Shown piece by piece: positions 1 through 7,017 of a stretch of 64,000 nt of DNA. The position numbers were made by a program, and so were the translations under genes. Position 1 is the stretch's first letter. The number at the start of each line of letters is the position of its first letter. The DNA comes from Planctomycetota bacterium (GTDB taxonomy: Bacteria; Planctomycetota; Planctomycetia; Pirellulales; Lacipirellulaceae): contig JAADGV010000009.1 in assembly GCA_013152205.1 (NCBI GenBank), forward strand, positions 1 through 64,000, in the 5' to 3' direction. The notes under the pieces are model-generated. The model was given only the letters and a program-made list of their open reading frames with translations, made no database searches and was not told the DNA's origin.

Positions 1-2
1 GG

Positions 3-80
3 AAAACAGCCGTGCTGGACGAGGCCTTAGTCCAGTCCGTCTGCGCCGCCCCCTACATCAATCGCGCTACTTCAGATTAG
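3..80 (+). CDS. possible C-terminal end of a truncated upstream gene
   Basis: The frame beginning at base 3 is open from the window edge to a TAG at 78-80 and would give a 25-residue tail ending in NRATSD. Of the three forward frames it reads most like protein. The fragment is too short to identify, and a chance open frame is a real alternative. The LuxR-type gene that follows lies on the opposite strand, so this would be the end of a convergent gene. Confidence 0.25.
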   Translation, partial: KTAVLDEALVQSVCAAPYINRATSD

Positions 81-145
81 AATGCGTATAAGGCCAGATG
101 TCGGGATTCGCACGCCGCCGTCAAATGCCAAAACATCGGTGGTGT

Positions 146-904
146 TCACGCTGGTGGTTTCAAATTTCGTTCGATTTTGCAGTCCCCCTGCTCCTCTGGG
201 CATACCGCGACAAGTCCATCGCGAATAGCCAGGTGGACCAATTGGGCCGACTTGTGGACACAGAGTTTTTTCATCAGGCTCGTCTTGTGGTTGTCGACGG
301 TGCTGACGGCCACATTTAATTCCTCAGCGCAGTCGCGGACCGAGTATCCCGTGGCCAGCAATTTGAGGACATCCTGCTCTCTTTTCGTCAAGGCCACCAC
401 ACTTGGAGTCGAAGTTGGAGTACGCAAGCACAGTCCGCGTGGCGACGGAATGATTCGATCTGCAACGGCAGGCCCGAACAACCTCTTGCCCCCGCTGCCC
501 AGCTTCTCGACCATCTCGATAAGCAGGCTGCCCGTTGCAGCTCGCGTGAGATAGCTGATTCGAGGAAAATCCAAAATCGACGATACCAAAGCGTCGTGAA
601 CTTGGTCGTCCAAAATAATCGCGTGGCGAATAGCATTAGCGGCGACAAGCTTTGTGGCACACGACACGGCATCGCGGCCAACTTTGGGGTCGAAGATTAG
701 CACGGCAGGATTTAGTTGCCGACAACTGGCGAATCCTAGCTCCATGTCATCGGTCGCGTTAACAACGTAGATTCCTTCGTGGGAAGCCAATAGCCCGCTG
801 ATCGCTTCGCAATCGAGCAAATTGGCCATGAGAACCAGAACGCCTATCGGGCGAAGTTGGTCCAGGCTGGCGGTTGCGAGGGTAGGAGAGAAAATCATCG
901 GCAT
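146..904 (-). CDS. LuxR-type regulator with a degenerate receiver domain
   Basis: A 252-residue protein with the two-part layout of NarL/FixJ response regulators. Residues about 20-135 look like a receiver fold and residues 172-232 are a clear LuxR helix-turn-helix (TKREQDVLKLLATGYS, then STVDNHKTSLMKKL). The receiver seems degraded. D72 (LIFDPKV) sits at the phospho-acceptor position, but the usual acidic pair after the first strand is replaced (VLVLMANLL), and the conserved lysine of the fifth strand appears to be arginine (YLTRAA). Phosphorylation is therefore doubtful and activity may be set by another signal. The ATG at 904 has an AGGAG 5 nt upstream. It is divergent from a second LuxR-type gene starting at 1058, so the 153-bp gap probably holds both promoters. 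Target genes are unknown. Confidence 0.85.
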   Translation of the reverse strand: MPMIFSPTLATASLDQLRPIGVLVLMANLLDCEAISGLLASHEGIYVVNATDDMELGFASCRQLNPAVLIFDPKVGRDAVSCATKLVAANAIRHAIILDDQVHDALVSSILDFPRISYLTRAATGSLLIEMVEKLGSGGKRLFGPAVADRIIPSPRGLCLRTPTSTPSVVALTKREQDVLKLLATGYSVRDCAEELNVAVSTVDNHKTSLMKKLCVHKSAQLVHLAIRDGLVAVCPEEQGDCKIERNLKPPA

Positions 905-1057
905 AGGTTCTCCTGGGGGATCGGTGGCTGGTGGAATCGGCGAGAAACTGCTTGCAGCGAGACCCCGATACGGTAGAGTGACACGGTACCACTAGCTATC
1001 GACCATCGGGTCCAAGGCAAAGTATCACACGACTCCCAAAATTAAGGCCCGCTTGTC

Positions 1058-1582
1058 ATGTCTGATACGACGCTCGTCGATACCCATATCACTATTTGCG
1101 ATTGGCAGGGACGCGTGATTTGGGTCAGCGGAGACGACATGCTCATTAAACCGGGCGACTTTGCGTGGGAGCATCTGGCCGAAGAGTCGCATGAACCAGC
1201 GAAAACGGCAGTGGCACGGGTGGTTGCGCTACGCGAAAAAATGGTTGTCGAATCGAGTAACGAGCTTGGCCAACGGTTTCGCGCTTGGCTCTGGCCCCTG
1301 CACTCCCCCGAAATGGCCCTCTGCGTGTTGTCTGTGGCGATACCTAATGAATTGAGTTTGCTGACGGTTCGCGAAAACGAAACGCTCAGCCACTTGGCCC
1401 AGGGACTGCAAACCCGTGAAATCTCCACCAAAATGGATGTCAGCACCAGCACCACTCACACACACTTGAGACGAATTCGCGAAAAGCTCAAGCTGACAAC
1501 ACTCGAATCGTTAACCGCCTTTGCCGCCAGATATTGTCATCCGCACGCGATGCCAACGCAGGGCCCGGCAGATATTGGCTAG
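1058..1582 (+). CDS. LuxR-type transcriptional regulator with PAS-like N-terminus
   Basis: A 174-residue protein. Residues about 8-95 resemble a small PAS sensor domain (ITICDWQGRVIWVSG at 11-25, then a strand-rich stretch). Residues 102-158 form a LuxR-type helix-turn-helix (LTVRENETLSHLAQGLQTRE, then THTHLRRIREKLKL). It has no receiver domain, so a ligand or redox input through the PAS-like part is the natural inference. It is transcribed away from the LuxR-type gene at 146-904; the two may share a control region or regulate one another. An AAGG lies about 10 nt before the ATG. Downstream is a 455-bp gap filled largely by a dispersed repeat. Confidence 0.8.
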   Translation: MSDTTLVDTHITICDWQGRVIWVSGDDMLIKPGDFAWEHLAEESHEPAKTAVARVVALREKMVVESSNELGQRFRAWLWPLHSPEMALCVLSVAIPNELSLLTVRENETLSHLAQGLQTREISTKMDVSTSTTHTHLRRIREKLKLTTLESLTAFAARYCHPHAMPTQGPADIG

Positions 1583-1647
1583 GCGGGAATGTCTCACGTC
1601 CTTCCTTTTCACGCTGCCCCCAACGGGCAGTCGTTAGCGATGGCGCC

Positions 1648-1926
1648 ACCCCCGGCCAAATTTTTCAGTTGAAATTGGGCCACCACTTCTGAGATAATAG
1701 CGATCAGATTTTAGCTGTTAGCAATCAGTTTTTTCGTCATTCGTCATTCAGATTTCGTCATTTCCCGCGCCCAAATGGACAATATTATCCCCTTCCGCAC
1801 TCCGATTTCCGCATTCCGAACTCCCTTTTGTCCACCCCAATGGGGCCCCCAGCAATTCGTGCCAAAACGAACCCGCCAAACACTACGATAGAAGCACCAA
1901 CCAACACAATTTTGTCCAATAAAGTC
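1648..1926. repeat. 280-bp dispersed non-coding repeat, copy A
   Basis: About 279 bp that match 62040-62320 over their full length in the same orientation, with scattered mismatches and small indels. The copy begins with a hairpin (GGCCAAATTTTTCAG paired with TGAAATTGGGCC), continues through a block related to CATTCGTCATTCAGATTTCG and a CTTCCGCACTCCGATTTCCG block, and ends at CCAATAAAGTC. No start-bearing reading frame spans it. It occupies most of the 455-bp gap between the LuxR-type gene and mazG and ends about 110 bp before the mazG ATG. That ATG has no visible Shine-Dalgarno. Confidence 0.9.
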
Positions 1927-2037
1927 AACAAACCAACGATCCACCTGCCAAAAACATCCGCTCTCGGCTTTCCACTTTCCGCTTTACCAAAACTGTCAAA
2001 TCAAAAATCATAAATCTAACATCAAACATCCCCTCTC

Positions 2038-2430
2038 ATGACCGACAGCAAAACCACCATCGAAGAGCTTCGCTTACTAGTCCGACAGTTTGTCGACGAG
2101 CGGGATTGGCAGCAGTTCCATTCGCCGAAGAATCTTTCGATGGCCCTGGCGATCGAGGCGGCCGAGTTGATGGAGCATTTTCAGTGGATCGACGTCGACG
2201 CTTCGCGACGAGTGCCCGACGATGCAAAGAAGCTGGCAGCCGTCGGTGAAGAATTGGCCGACGTGTTGAGCTACACGCTAGCGCTAGCCGATTCGCTGGG
2301 AATCGATCTTGCCGATACCCTCCGGGCGAAGATGGTGAAGAATGCGTTGAAGTACCCCGTCGACGAATACCGAGGTCGGTTTGGGAACGAGGATACAGAA
2401 AAACCCACAGACAGCGGCACGGCCAGCTGA
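2038..2430 (+). CDS. MazG-like nucleotide pyrophosphohydrolase
   Basis: A 130-residue all-alpha NTP pyrophosphatase of the MazG/dCTPase-like superfamily, expected to hydrolyse a (d)NTP to the monophosphate and pyrophosphate for pool sanitation. The metal-binding pattern is visible as EAAELMEHFQW (about residues 40-50) and EELADVLSYTLALAD (about 71-85). The length fits the single-domain dCTPase-like group (often annotated nucleotide pyrophosphohydrolase), not the two-domain MazG. The stop codon overlaps the start of the next gene (TGATG, 1 nt), so the two are probably translationally coupled. There is no clear Shine-Dalgarno, and the upstream region is a dispersed repeat. Substrate preference cannot be read from the sequence. 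Confidence 0.88.
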   Translation: MTDSKTTIEELRLLVRQFVDERDWQQFHSPKNLSMALAIEAAELMEHFQWIDVDASRRVPDDAKKLAAVGEELADVLSYTLALADSLGIDLADTLRAKMVKNALKYPVDEYRGRFGNEDTEKPTDSGTAS

Positions 2431-3611
2431 TGCGAGACTCCCCGACCATTGCCATTGTGGGAGCCAGTGCCCGCGCAGCAGCCTTTTCGGCTTTGCGAGC
2501 CGGGTATCGAATCGTGACGGCAGACCTTTTTGCGGATGCCGATTTGCAGCAGTGCTGTCCCGCTACCAAAGTCGCACCCTACCCAGAGGGCTTACGCGAT
2601 TGGCTTGCTCAGTGCGAATGCGATGGGTGGATGTACACCGGGGCTTTAGAGAACCGGCCGAAGTTGGTCGACGCGATGGCTGCCGAACGACAGCTTTGGG
2701 GAATGGGCGGAAAAACCTTAGTCGAAGTTCGGTCGCCATTGACACTTGCAGCAGTGTTAAGCAAAGCGGGTTTGTTGTTTCCAGAAACTCGTATCAACCG
2801 CAAGGAGATCTTGGCTAGCGAGGGGCAGTGGTTAGCAAAGACGTACCAAGGCAGTAGTGGAACCGGCGTACAGGTACTAGAAAAGGCCCCAGAGGGGGCT
2901 TTTGTTCAGCAACAGGTGCCAGGGATTTCGCTTTCTGCCGTTTATGTTGGCCAGACGTTGCTGGGAGTGACACGGCAGTTGGTTGGTGAGCCTTGGACGC
3001 GGGCGGGCGAGTTTCAATATTGCGGATCGATTGCACCTTGGCCGGTTTCGCAGCAGGTGAAACAACAGCTATACACGCTGGGCGAAGTATTGAATGGACA
3101 GTTTGGCCTGAAGGGCTTGTACGGCGTCGACCTGATGCTTGAAGGCGAGAAGCTTTGGACCATTGAAGTGAACCCACGCTACACGGCAGCGGTCGAGGTG
3201 GTGGAGCGAGCCTACGGCATAAACGCAATAACACACCATACGGCGGCCCACCAACCAGCAGCCGTTAGCGCTGGCGGCCACGCCACTACGAATAGCAAAA
3301 GCAGACAGTCGCCAGAAAAGACAGTCTGCTCGAGAAAGGAGCATGTAGGCAAAGCAATCCTATTTGCAAAATCATCTAACCAGATCACGCCAGAGCAGAC
3401 GGCTTGGTTGTGCGCCGAAGCAGGAGATTTCACCCGTCCACAGCTTGCAGATATTCCGGCACCTGGCACACAGCTAGAGCCTGGGAACCCCGTGCTAACA
3501 ATATTTGCCGAGGGAGAGACTTGCACAGACGTAGCACAGAAACTCAAACAACGCGTGCGACAAATTGAACAACAGTTGTTCAAAGCAATTGCCAGAAGCA
3601 ACAATCGTTAG
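2430..3611 (+). CDS. ATP-grasp enzyme, COG2232-like carboligase
   Basis: A 393-residue ATP-grasp protein. The nucleotide-binding part includes WLAKTYQGSSGTGVQVLEKA (about 131-150), and the metal and ATP site is GVDLMLEGEKLWTIEVNPRY (about 232-251). The N-terminal pre-ATP-grasp region and overall layout recall predicted carboligases of the COG2232 group. From memory, that group includes an uncharacterised ORF associated with tetrahydromethanopterin C1 genes in methylotrophs and planctomycetes; no other C1 gene is present here, so this link is weak. Two oddities: a dispersed repeat (TAGCGCTGGCGGCCACGCC) lies in frame at residues about 279-287, and a second copy begins at the gene's end and supplies its TAG stop. 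It is coupled to the mazG-like gene by a 1-nt overlap. Confidence 0.7.
   Translation: MRDSPTIAIVGASARAAAFSALRAGYRIVTADLFADADLQQCCPATKVAPYPEGLRDWLAQCECDGWMYTGALENRPKLVDAMAAERQLWGMGGKTLVEVRSPLTLAAVLSKAGLLFPETRINRKEILASEGQWLAKTYQGSSGTGVQVLEKAPEGAFVQQQVPGISLSAVYVGQTLLGVTRQLVGEPWTRAGEFQYCGSIAPWPVSQQVKQQLYTLGEVLNGQFGLKGLYGVDLMLEGEKLWTIEVNPRYTAAVEVVERAYGINAITHHTAAHQPAAVSAGGHATTNSKSRQSPEKTVCSRKEHVGKAILFAKSSNQITPEQTAWLCAEAGDFTRPQLADIPAPGTQLEPGNPVLTIFAEGETCTDVAQKLKQRVRQIEQQLFKAIARSNNR
3264..3289 (+). repeat. dispersed GTTAGCG repeat inside a coding sequence
   Basis: Copy of a short repeat with core TAGCGCTGGCGGCCACGCC. It is also found at 3606-3632, 61874-61898 and 63272-63295. The TGGCG/CGCCA arms can pair around GCCA. 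Here it lies in frame within the ATP-grasp gene and encodes VSAGGHATT, giving a low-complexity insert in an otherwise conserved enzyme. Confidence 0.85.
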
Positions 3612-3632
3612 CGCTGGCGGCCACGCCACCAC
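3606..3632 (+). repeat. dispersed GTTAGCG repeat carrying the stop of the ATP-grasp gene
   Basis: Second copy of the same repeat, 340 bp after the first. The TAG at 3609-3611 within it terminates the ATP-grasp gene, so the native C-terminus may have been altered by this element. Confidence 0.85.
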
Positions 3633-3636
3633 AAAT

Positions 3637-3715
3637 GGGTGCCACTGCTGGCTCGTCCAGCAGTGTGAAGCGGGTACCAGGATTCCACTGCTGGGCAAGC
3701 CAGACAGTGGCACCC
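3637..3715. repeat. large inverted repeat between convergent genes
   Basis: GGGTGCCACTGCTGGCT at 3637-3653 pairs with AGCCAGACAGTGGCACCC at 3698-3715, with inner segments (CCAGCAGTG, CCACTGCTGG) able to pair further. It lies between the convergent ATP-grasp and rimI genes and could act as a two-way transcription terminator, though neither side has a U-run. The sequence style matches palindromic repeats common in planctomycete genomes. Confidence 0.75.
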
Positions 3716-3738
3716 TTCAATTCAGGATAGACAGACTA

Positions 3739-4260
3739 CTAACCAGCCATCCGATCAATGCGGTTGAGTGACTGAATAGCAGCCGCTTCGTCAGTTTCAT
3801 AATGAAACTGCATGACGTAGGCGTCCTCGGGCGAGTCTTCGTAGTACGACCGTAGGACAGTCGTGGCGCGGAATCCAAGCTGTTTGAAAAACATTTGTGC
3901 TGGAAGATTAGTTTCACGAACTTCGAGTTTGATACGTGTACGACGTTGGCTGGAGAGTTTGCTGATAAGCTTCTGTGCCATCTGGAATCCGACGCCCCGA
4001 TGGCGCATGCCCTCGGCAACGGCGAAGTTGAGAATATGAAGTCGCGTCTTATGCAGTTCGTAGATCATAAATCCAACAACACGTTCGCCATGTTCGGCGA
4101 CCATGCCAATGCAATTGCGTTGCCGTAAGCACCGAATGAACTCTTCTTCGTACCAGGGAAACTCAAAGCTCTCCTGCTCAACATCCAAAACCTCGCGCAT
4201 GTCGCGTCGAATCATCCAGCGAATGTGGACTCGTAGCTGTTGTTTGGGATCGATGTTCAC
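3739..4260 (-). CDS. rimI: RimI-type GNAT N-acetyltransferase
   Basis: A GNAT acetyltransferase of 173 residues that resembles ribosomal protein bS18 alanine N-acetyltransferase (RimI). Features are the early DMREVLDVEQESFEFPW segment, the acetyl-CoA loop RHRGVGFQMAQKLI (motif A, R-x-x-G-x-G), and the late ARG-N-PAQMFFKQLGFR-type segment (VRETNLPAQMFFKQLGF). I take the GTG at 4260 as start because a GGAGG lies 5 nt upstream; a longer frame to 4338 lacks such a signal. The protein is slightly longer than E. coli RimI (148), with a C-terminal extension after the YYEDSPEDAYVM strand. It is convergent with the ATP-grasp gene. Other GNAT substrates cannot be excluded. Confidence 0.8.
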   Translation of the reverse strand: MNIDPKQQLRVHIRWMIRRDMREVLDVEQESFEFPWYEEEFIRCLRQRNCIGMVAEHGERVVGFMIYELHKTRLHILNFAVAEGMRHRGVGFQMAQKLISKLSSQRRTRIKLEVRETNLPAQMFFKQLGFRATTVLRSYYEDSPEDAYVMQFHYETDEAAAIQSLNRIDRMAG

Positions 4261-4761
4261 GAGGGCCTCCTTCCGTGTCGGCCGTTTCAAAATATTCCTA
4301 GTCGAACTCGCGTCTGCAAAGGCAACGTCCTGTCGCATCGAAAACCATTGCCTCGTGCATCAAGCAGAAGAGGTAATCACGAGCGGGAGAGGAAACTACC
4401 AAATCGTCGCAGATGTGCCAAGCGAGAAAAGGCAACAACTCCCGAAGGCCATTTGCTACGAATCGGGGACTTTCTGTGGACCACCTACTGCGGGTAGCTT
4501 CCAACAGCGACTACCCTCAAATGCCCCGGCGAGAATAGAAGGTTGCCAGCCTGGATTTACTGGCATTGTAGGGGTTGGAAGGCTTGGGGCGTGGGGAGGA
4601 TTACGCAAAATGCGACGAATACTGGGCTTTCTCCGCCCACGAGGTAGCCATGGTGTACGCTTTCTGCGTGGGCTCTGCCTGCGGGCGAATTGTTCACGGG
4701 CGTGGAAAATTCAGAGGAACTGGGGTTGCTAGCGGTTCGTCGAATCGGGGCTAATGGAGAA
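4261..4761. other. 500-bp intergenic region, no feature recognised
   Basis: Divergent spacer between rimI and the glycosyltransferase gene. Open frames on both strands here lack protein-like composition or good starts. It should hold both promoters, but I see no convincing pair of -35 and -10 boxes, no RNA gene and no repeat. Confidence 0.5.
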
Positions 4762-5610
4762 ATGATGGCGACATTCATCGATACAAAACCGCAAGTATCA
4801 TCTGTAAACACGCCGGTCGTCGACCCGACCACGGACGATACCGATCTCAAACGGGTTGAATCAACGCTTGATCTTGTTGACGAGGCGGTTGCCAGTGCAG
4901 AGGCTTGCAAGGCCACGGCACTAGCAGTATCGGTAGTGATTCCCGTGTACAACGAGCGGAAAACGATCGTCGAAATCGTCGGTCGTGTACGGGCAATGAA
5001 CATTCACGACGAGATCGTGATCGTCGACGATTGCAGCCTAGATGGCACACGAGACATTCTGTTGGAGTTGGCCAAGGAGCCGGACGTACGACTGCTGTTG
5101 CACGGCTATAACCGCGGCAAGGGAGCAGCTTTGCGAACGGCGTTTGCCGAAGTGCAAGGCGACGTGGTGATGATTCAGGACGCGGATTTGGAGTACGATC
5201 CGTGCGATTACCCACAGCTTTTGGCCCCAATCGAACGGGGTGAGGCCGACGTGGTCTATGGCTCACGGTTTTTGGAAAACCCACAGCAAGACCCTTCGTG
5301 GCTGCACCGTTTGGGGAATCGTGTGCTAACGACGCTATCGAACTTGATGACGGGGCAACGTCTGACTGACATGGAGACGTGCTACAAGGTGTTTCGTCGT
5401 GAAATAATCGAGGCGATCGAGATCGAGCAGAACCGGTTTGGTTTTGAGCCAGAGATCACGGCAAAGATATCGCGTCTCGGCTACCGTATTCACGAGGTGC
5501 CAATTTATTACCACAGCCGAGGTTATGACGAGGGTAAAAAGATTGGGCTCCGAGATGCGCTAAGTGCGATGTGGTGTATTTTGAAATATGGTCGGGGTCG
5601 TGCAGGCTAA
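4762..5610 (+). CDS. family 2 glycosyltransferase (dolichyl-phosphate mannosyltransferase-like)
   Basis: A GT-A fold inverting glycosyltransferase of family GT2, 282 residues from the chosen ATG. It shows the entry motif VSVVIPVYNERKTI, the first acidic site IVDDCSLDGT (D89-D90), NRGKGAALRTAF, and the metal-binding DxD-type QDADLEYDP (140-142). The pattern and length are those of polyprenyl-phosphate sugar synthases (DPM1/GtrB-like) without C-terminal membrane segments. It would transfer a sugar from a nucleotide sugar to a lipid or other carrier at the cytoplasmic membrane. A GGAGA precedes the ATGATG pair at 4762-4767; an in-frame start at 4690 would add 24 poorly conserved residues. It is convergent with the GNAT-like gene at 5642. 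Confidence 0.85.
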   Translation: MMATFIDTKPQVSSVNTPVVDPTTDDTDLKRVESTLDLVDEAVASAEACKATALAVSVVIPVYNERKTIVEIVGRVRAMNIHDEIVIVDDCSLDGTRDILLELAKEPDVRLLLHGYNRGKGAALRTAFAEVQGDVVMIQDADLEYDPCDYPQLLAPIERGEADVVYGSRFLENPQQDPSWLHRLGNRVLTTLSNLMTGQRLTDMETCYKVFRREIIEAIEIEQNRFGFEPEITAKISRLGYRIHEVPIYYHSRGYDEGKKIGLRDALSAMWCILKYGRGRAG

Positions 5611-5641
5611 ACCGCACTGCAAATGGCCGACGACTCTCGCT

Positions 5642-6808
5642 TTATTCTTCCTGCGTCATGAACTTAGCATTAGCCGTGGTGTCGGGTGGGCCGTAATCGT
5701 AGATACGGTATTGCTTGGTGATTTTTGCGCCGCCCTTTTTGAGGGTTTTGTAGGAGAGGTCGTTGCTTTCGAGTACCCAGGAGAATTCAGCCTCTTGGAT
5801 GCCCCATGCCAATGCATCGGGGACGAGGCGTGAAACCAGGGCGATTCCAATTCCCCAACTTTGATATTGGGGAAGGACGTTGGTGCTAATCAGGCGAACC
5901 CGAGTAAGCTCTCGACGCTTACGGAGGAGCTTGAGGAATCCGAAGGGAAGAAGTCGACCGTCAATGGCTTGGATACGTGGGTTGTAATCGAGTAGGCCAA
6001 ACATGGTGCCGACCGCTTTGCCATCGATCTCGGCCATGGTGGTGAGTTCCGGCACGATCATCTGTTTCATGCCAGCTGCTTGTTTTTTGACTTCGCCATC
6101 TGACATGGGAACAAACCCCCATGTGGATGCGAGCGACTGATTGTAGATGTTCAGAAAAGTGGCGATCTCTTCGTCGAAGCGTTTGATGTCCATCGGTCGG
6201 CAGACCAAATTGAACCGCTCGAGGATATGCTGGCTCAGCGAGTTGAGACGTCGGGAGATATCGTCGAGCATGTCGACGTGCCCCCAGAAGGCATACAGGT
6301 CTTGAGCCTTGCGGAAGCCGTAGGCTTTGACGAGTCGATCGTAGTACGGTTTTCCGTAAGTCATCATGAACCAAGGCGCCTCGTCGAAACCCTCAACGAG
6401 TAATCCTAGTTCGTAGTTAAGTGAAGGATTGACGGGCCCTCGGATGGCTTCGATGTCGTGTTCGGCAAACCAATCGCGAGCAGCGTCGAAGAGGCAACCG
6501 GTCACGTCTTCGTCATCTTCGGATTCATAGAAACCAAAGAAGCCTCGTTTTTCGTTGTACCAGCGATTGTGGGCATGGTTGATGATCGCGGCCAGCCGGC
6601 CACAAGGTTTGCCGTCGCGGAGAGCCACAAAGGTCTGGATTTCGGCGTCGTCGTAAAACGGATGTCGACGGTAGTTGAGCAGTTCTTTTTGAACTAACCG
6701 TAGCGGTGGCACCCAGTGGGGGTCGCCACGATAAAGATCCCAAGGGAAATTAAAGAAAAGTTTCCGCTCACCGCGGCTAGCAACGGGGATAACTTCCAAA
6801 TGAGACAT
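5642..6808 (-). CDS. YghO-like GNAT-family acyltransferase
   Basis: A 388-residue protein with the architecture of E. coli YghO-like proteins: an N-terminal region starting LEVIPVASRGERKLFFNFPW, a central linker (GPVNPSLNYELGLLVEGFDE), and a C-terminal GNAT-like fold ending in LPQYQSWGIGIALVSRL (acetyl-CoA-type loop) and ESNDLSYKTLKKGGAKITKQY. GNAT-like proteins of this group are found in bacterial sphingolipid gene clusters, where one acts as ceramide synthase in Caulobacter. Whether this protein has that role is inference, encouraged by the divergent SDR gene at 7018. No serine palmitoyltransferase gene is in the window. The domain assignment is fairly safe; the substrate is unknown. Confidence 0.7.
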   Translation of the reverse strand: MSHLEVIPVASRGERKLFFNFPWDLYRGDPHWVPPLRLVQKELLNYRRHPFYDDAEIQTFVALRDGKPCGRLAAIINHAHNRWYNEKRGFFGFYESEDDEDVTGCLFDAARDWFAEHDIEAIRGPVNPSLNYELGLLVEGFDEAPWFMMTYGKPYYDRLVKAYGFRKAQDLYAFWGHVDMLDDISRRLNSLSQHILERFNLVCRPMDIKRFDEEIATFLNIYNQSLASTWGFVPMSDGEVKKQAAGMKQMIVPELTTMAEIDGKAVGTMFGLLDYNPRIQAIDGRLLPFGFLKLLRKRRELTRVRLISTNVLPQYQSWGIGIALVSRLVPDALAWGIQEAEFSWVLESNDLSYKTLKKGGAKITKQYRIYDYGPPDTTANAKFMTQEE

Positions 6809-7017
6809 GCTGAGCCACTAACGGTAATCTAAAGTAGAGTTCTTTTGGGAACCGATCACTGTAATCGGCACAAAATGCAGTCGTCAAGCAAATTTAGTTG
6901 CGGCAAACGCCAGGACGTGCAGGTAGCAGTTGCCGATGCTAAGATAGTCGAAAGTAGCTTGGTAAACATAAAAATAGCGTATCTAGCGTCGATTTCGTCG
7001 TTCGTCCAGGTCGAACT

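Noticed and set aside
1744-1944. Minus-strand frame inside the 280-bp repeat encoding a hydrophobic peptide (LLDKIVLVGASIVVFGG)
   Set aside because: A related hydrophobic frame exists in copy B, but neither has a start codon or ribosome binding site and the differences are not conservative (L to W, I to T). I treat it as chance, or at most a decayed gene fragment.
4103-4732. 209-codon plus-strand frame between rimI and the glycosyltransferase
   Set aside because: It overlaps rimI in antisense, lacks protein-like periodicity and has no ribosome binding site.
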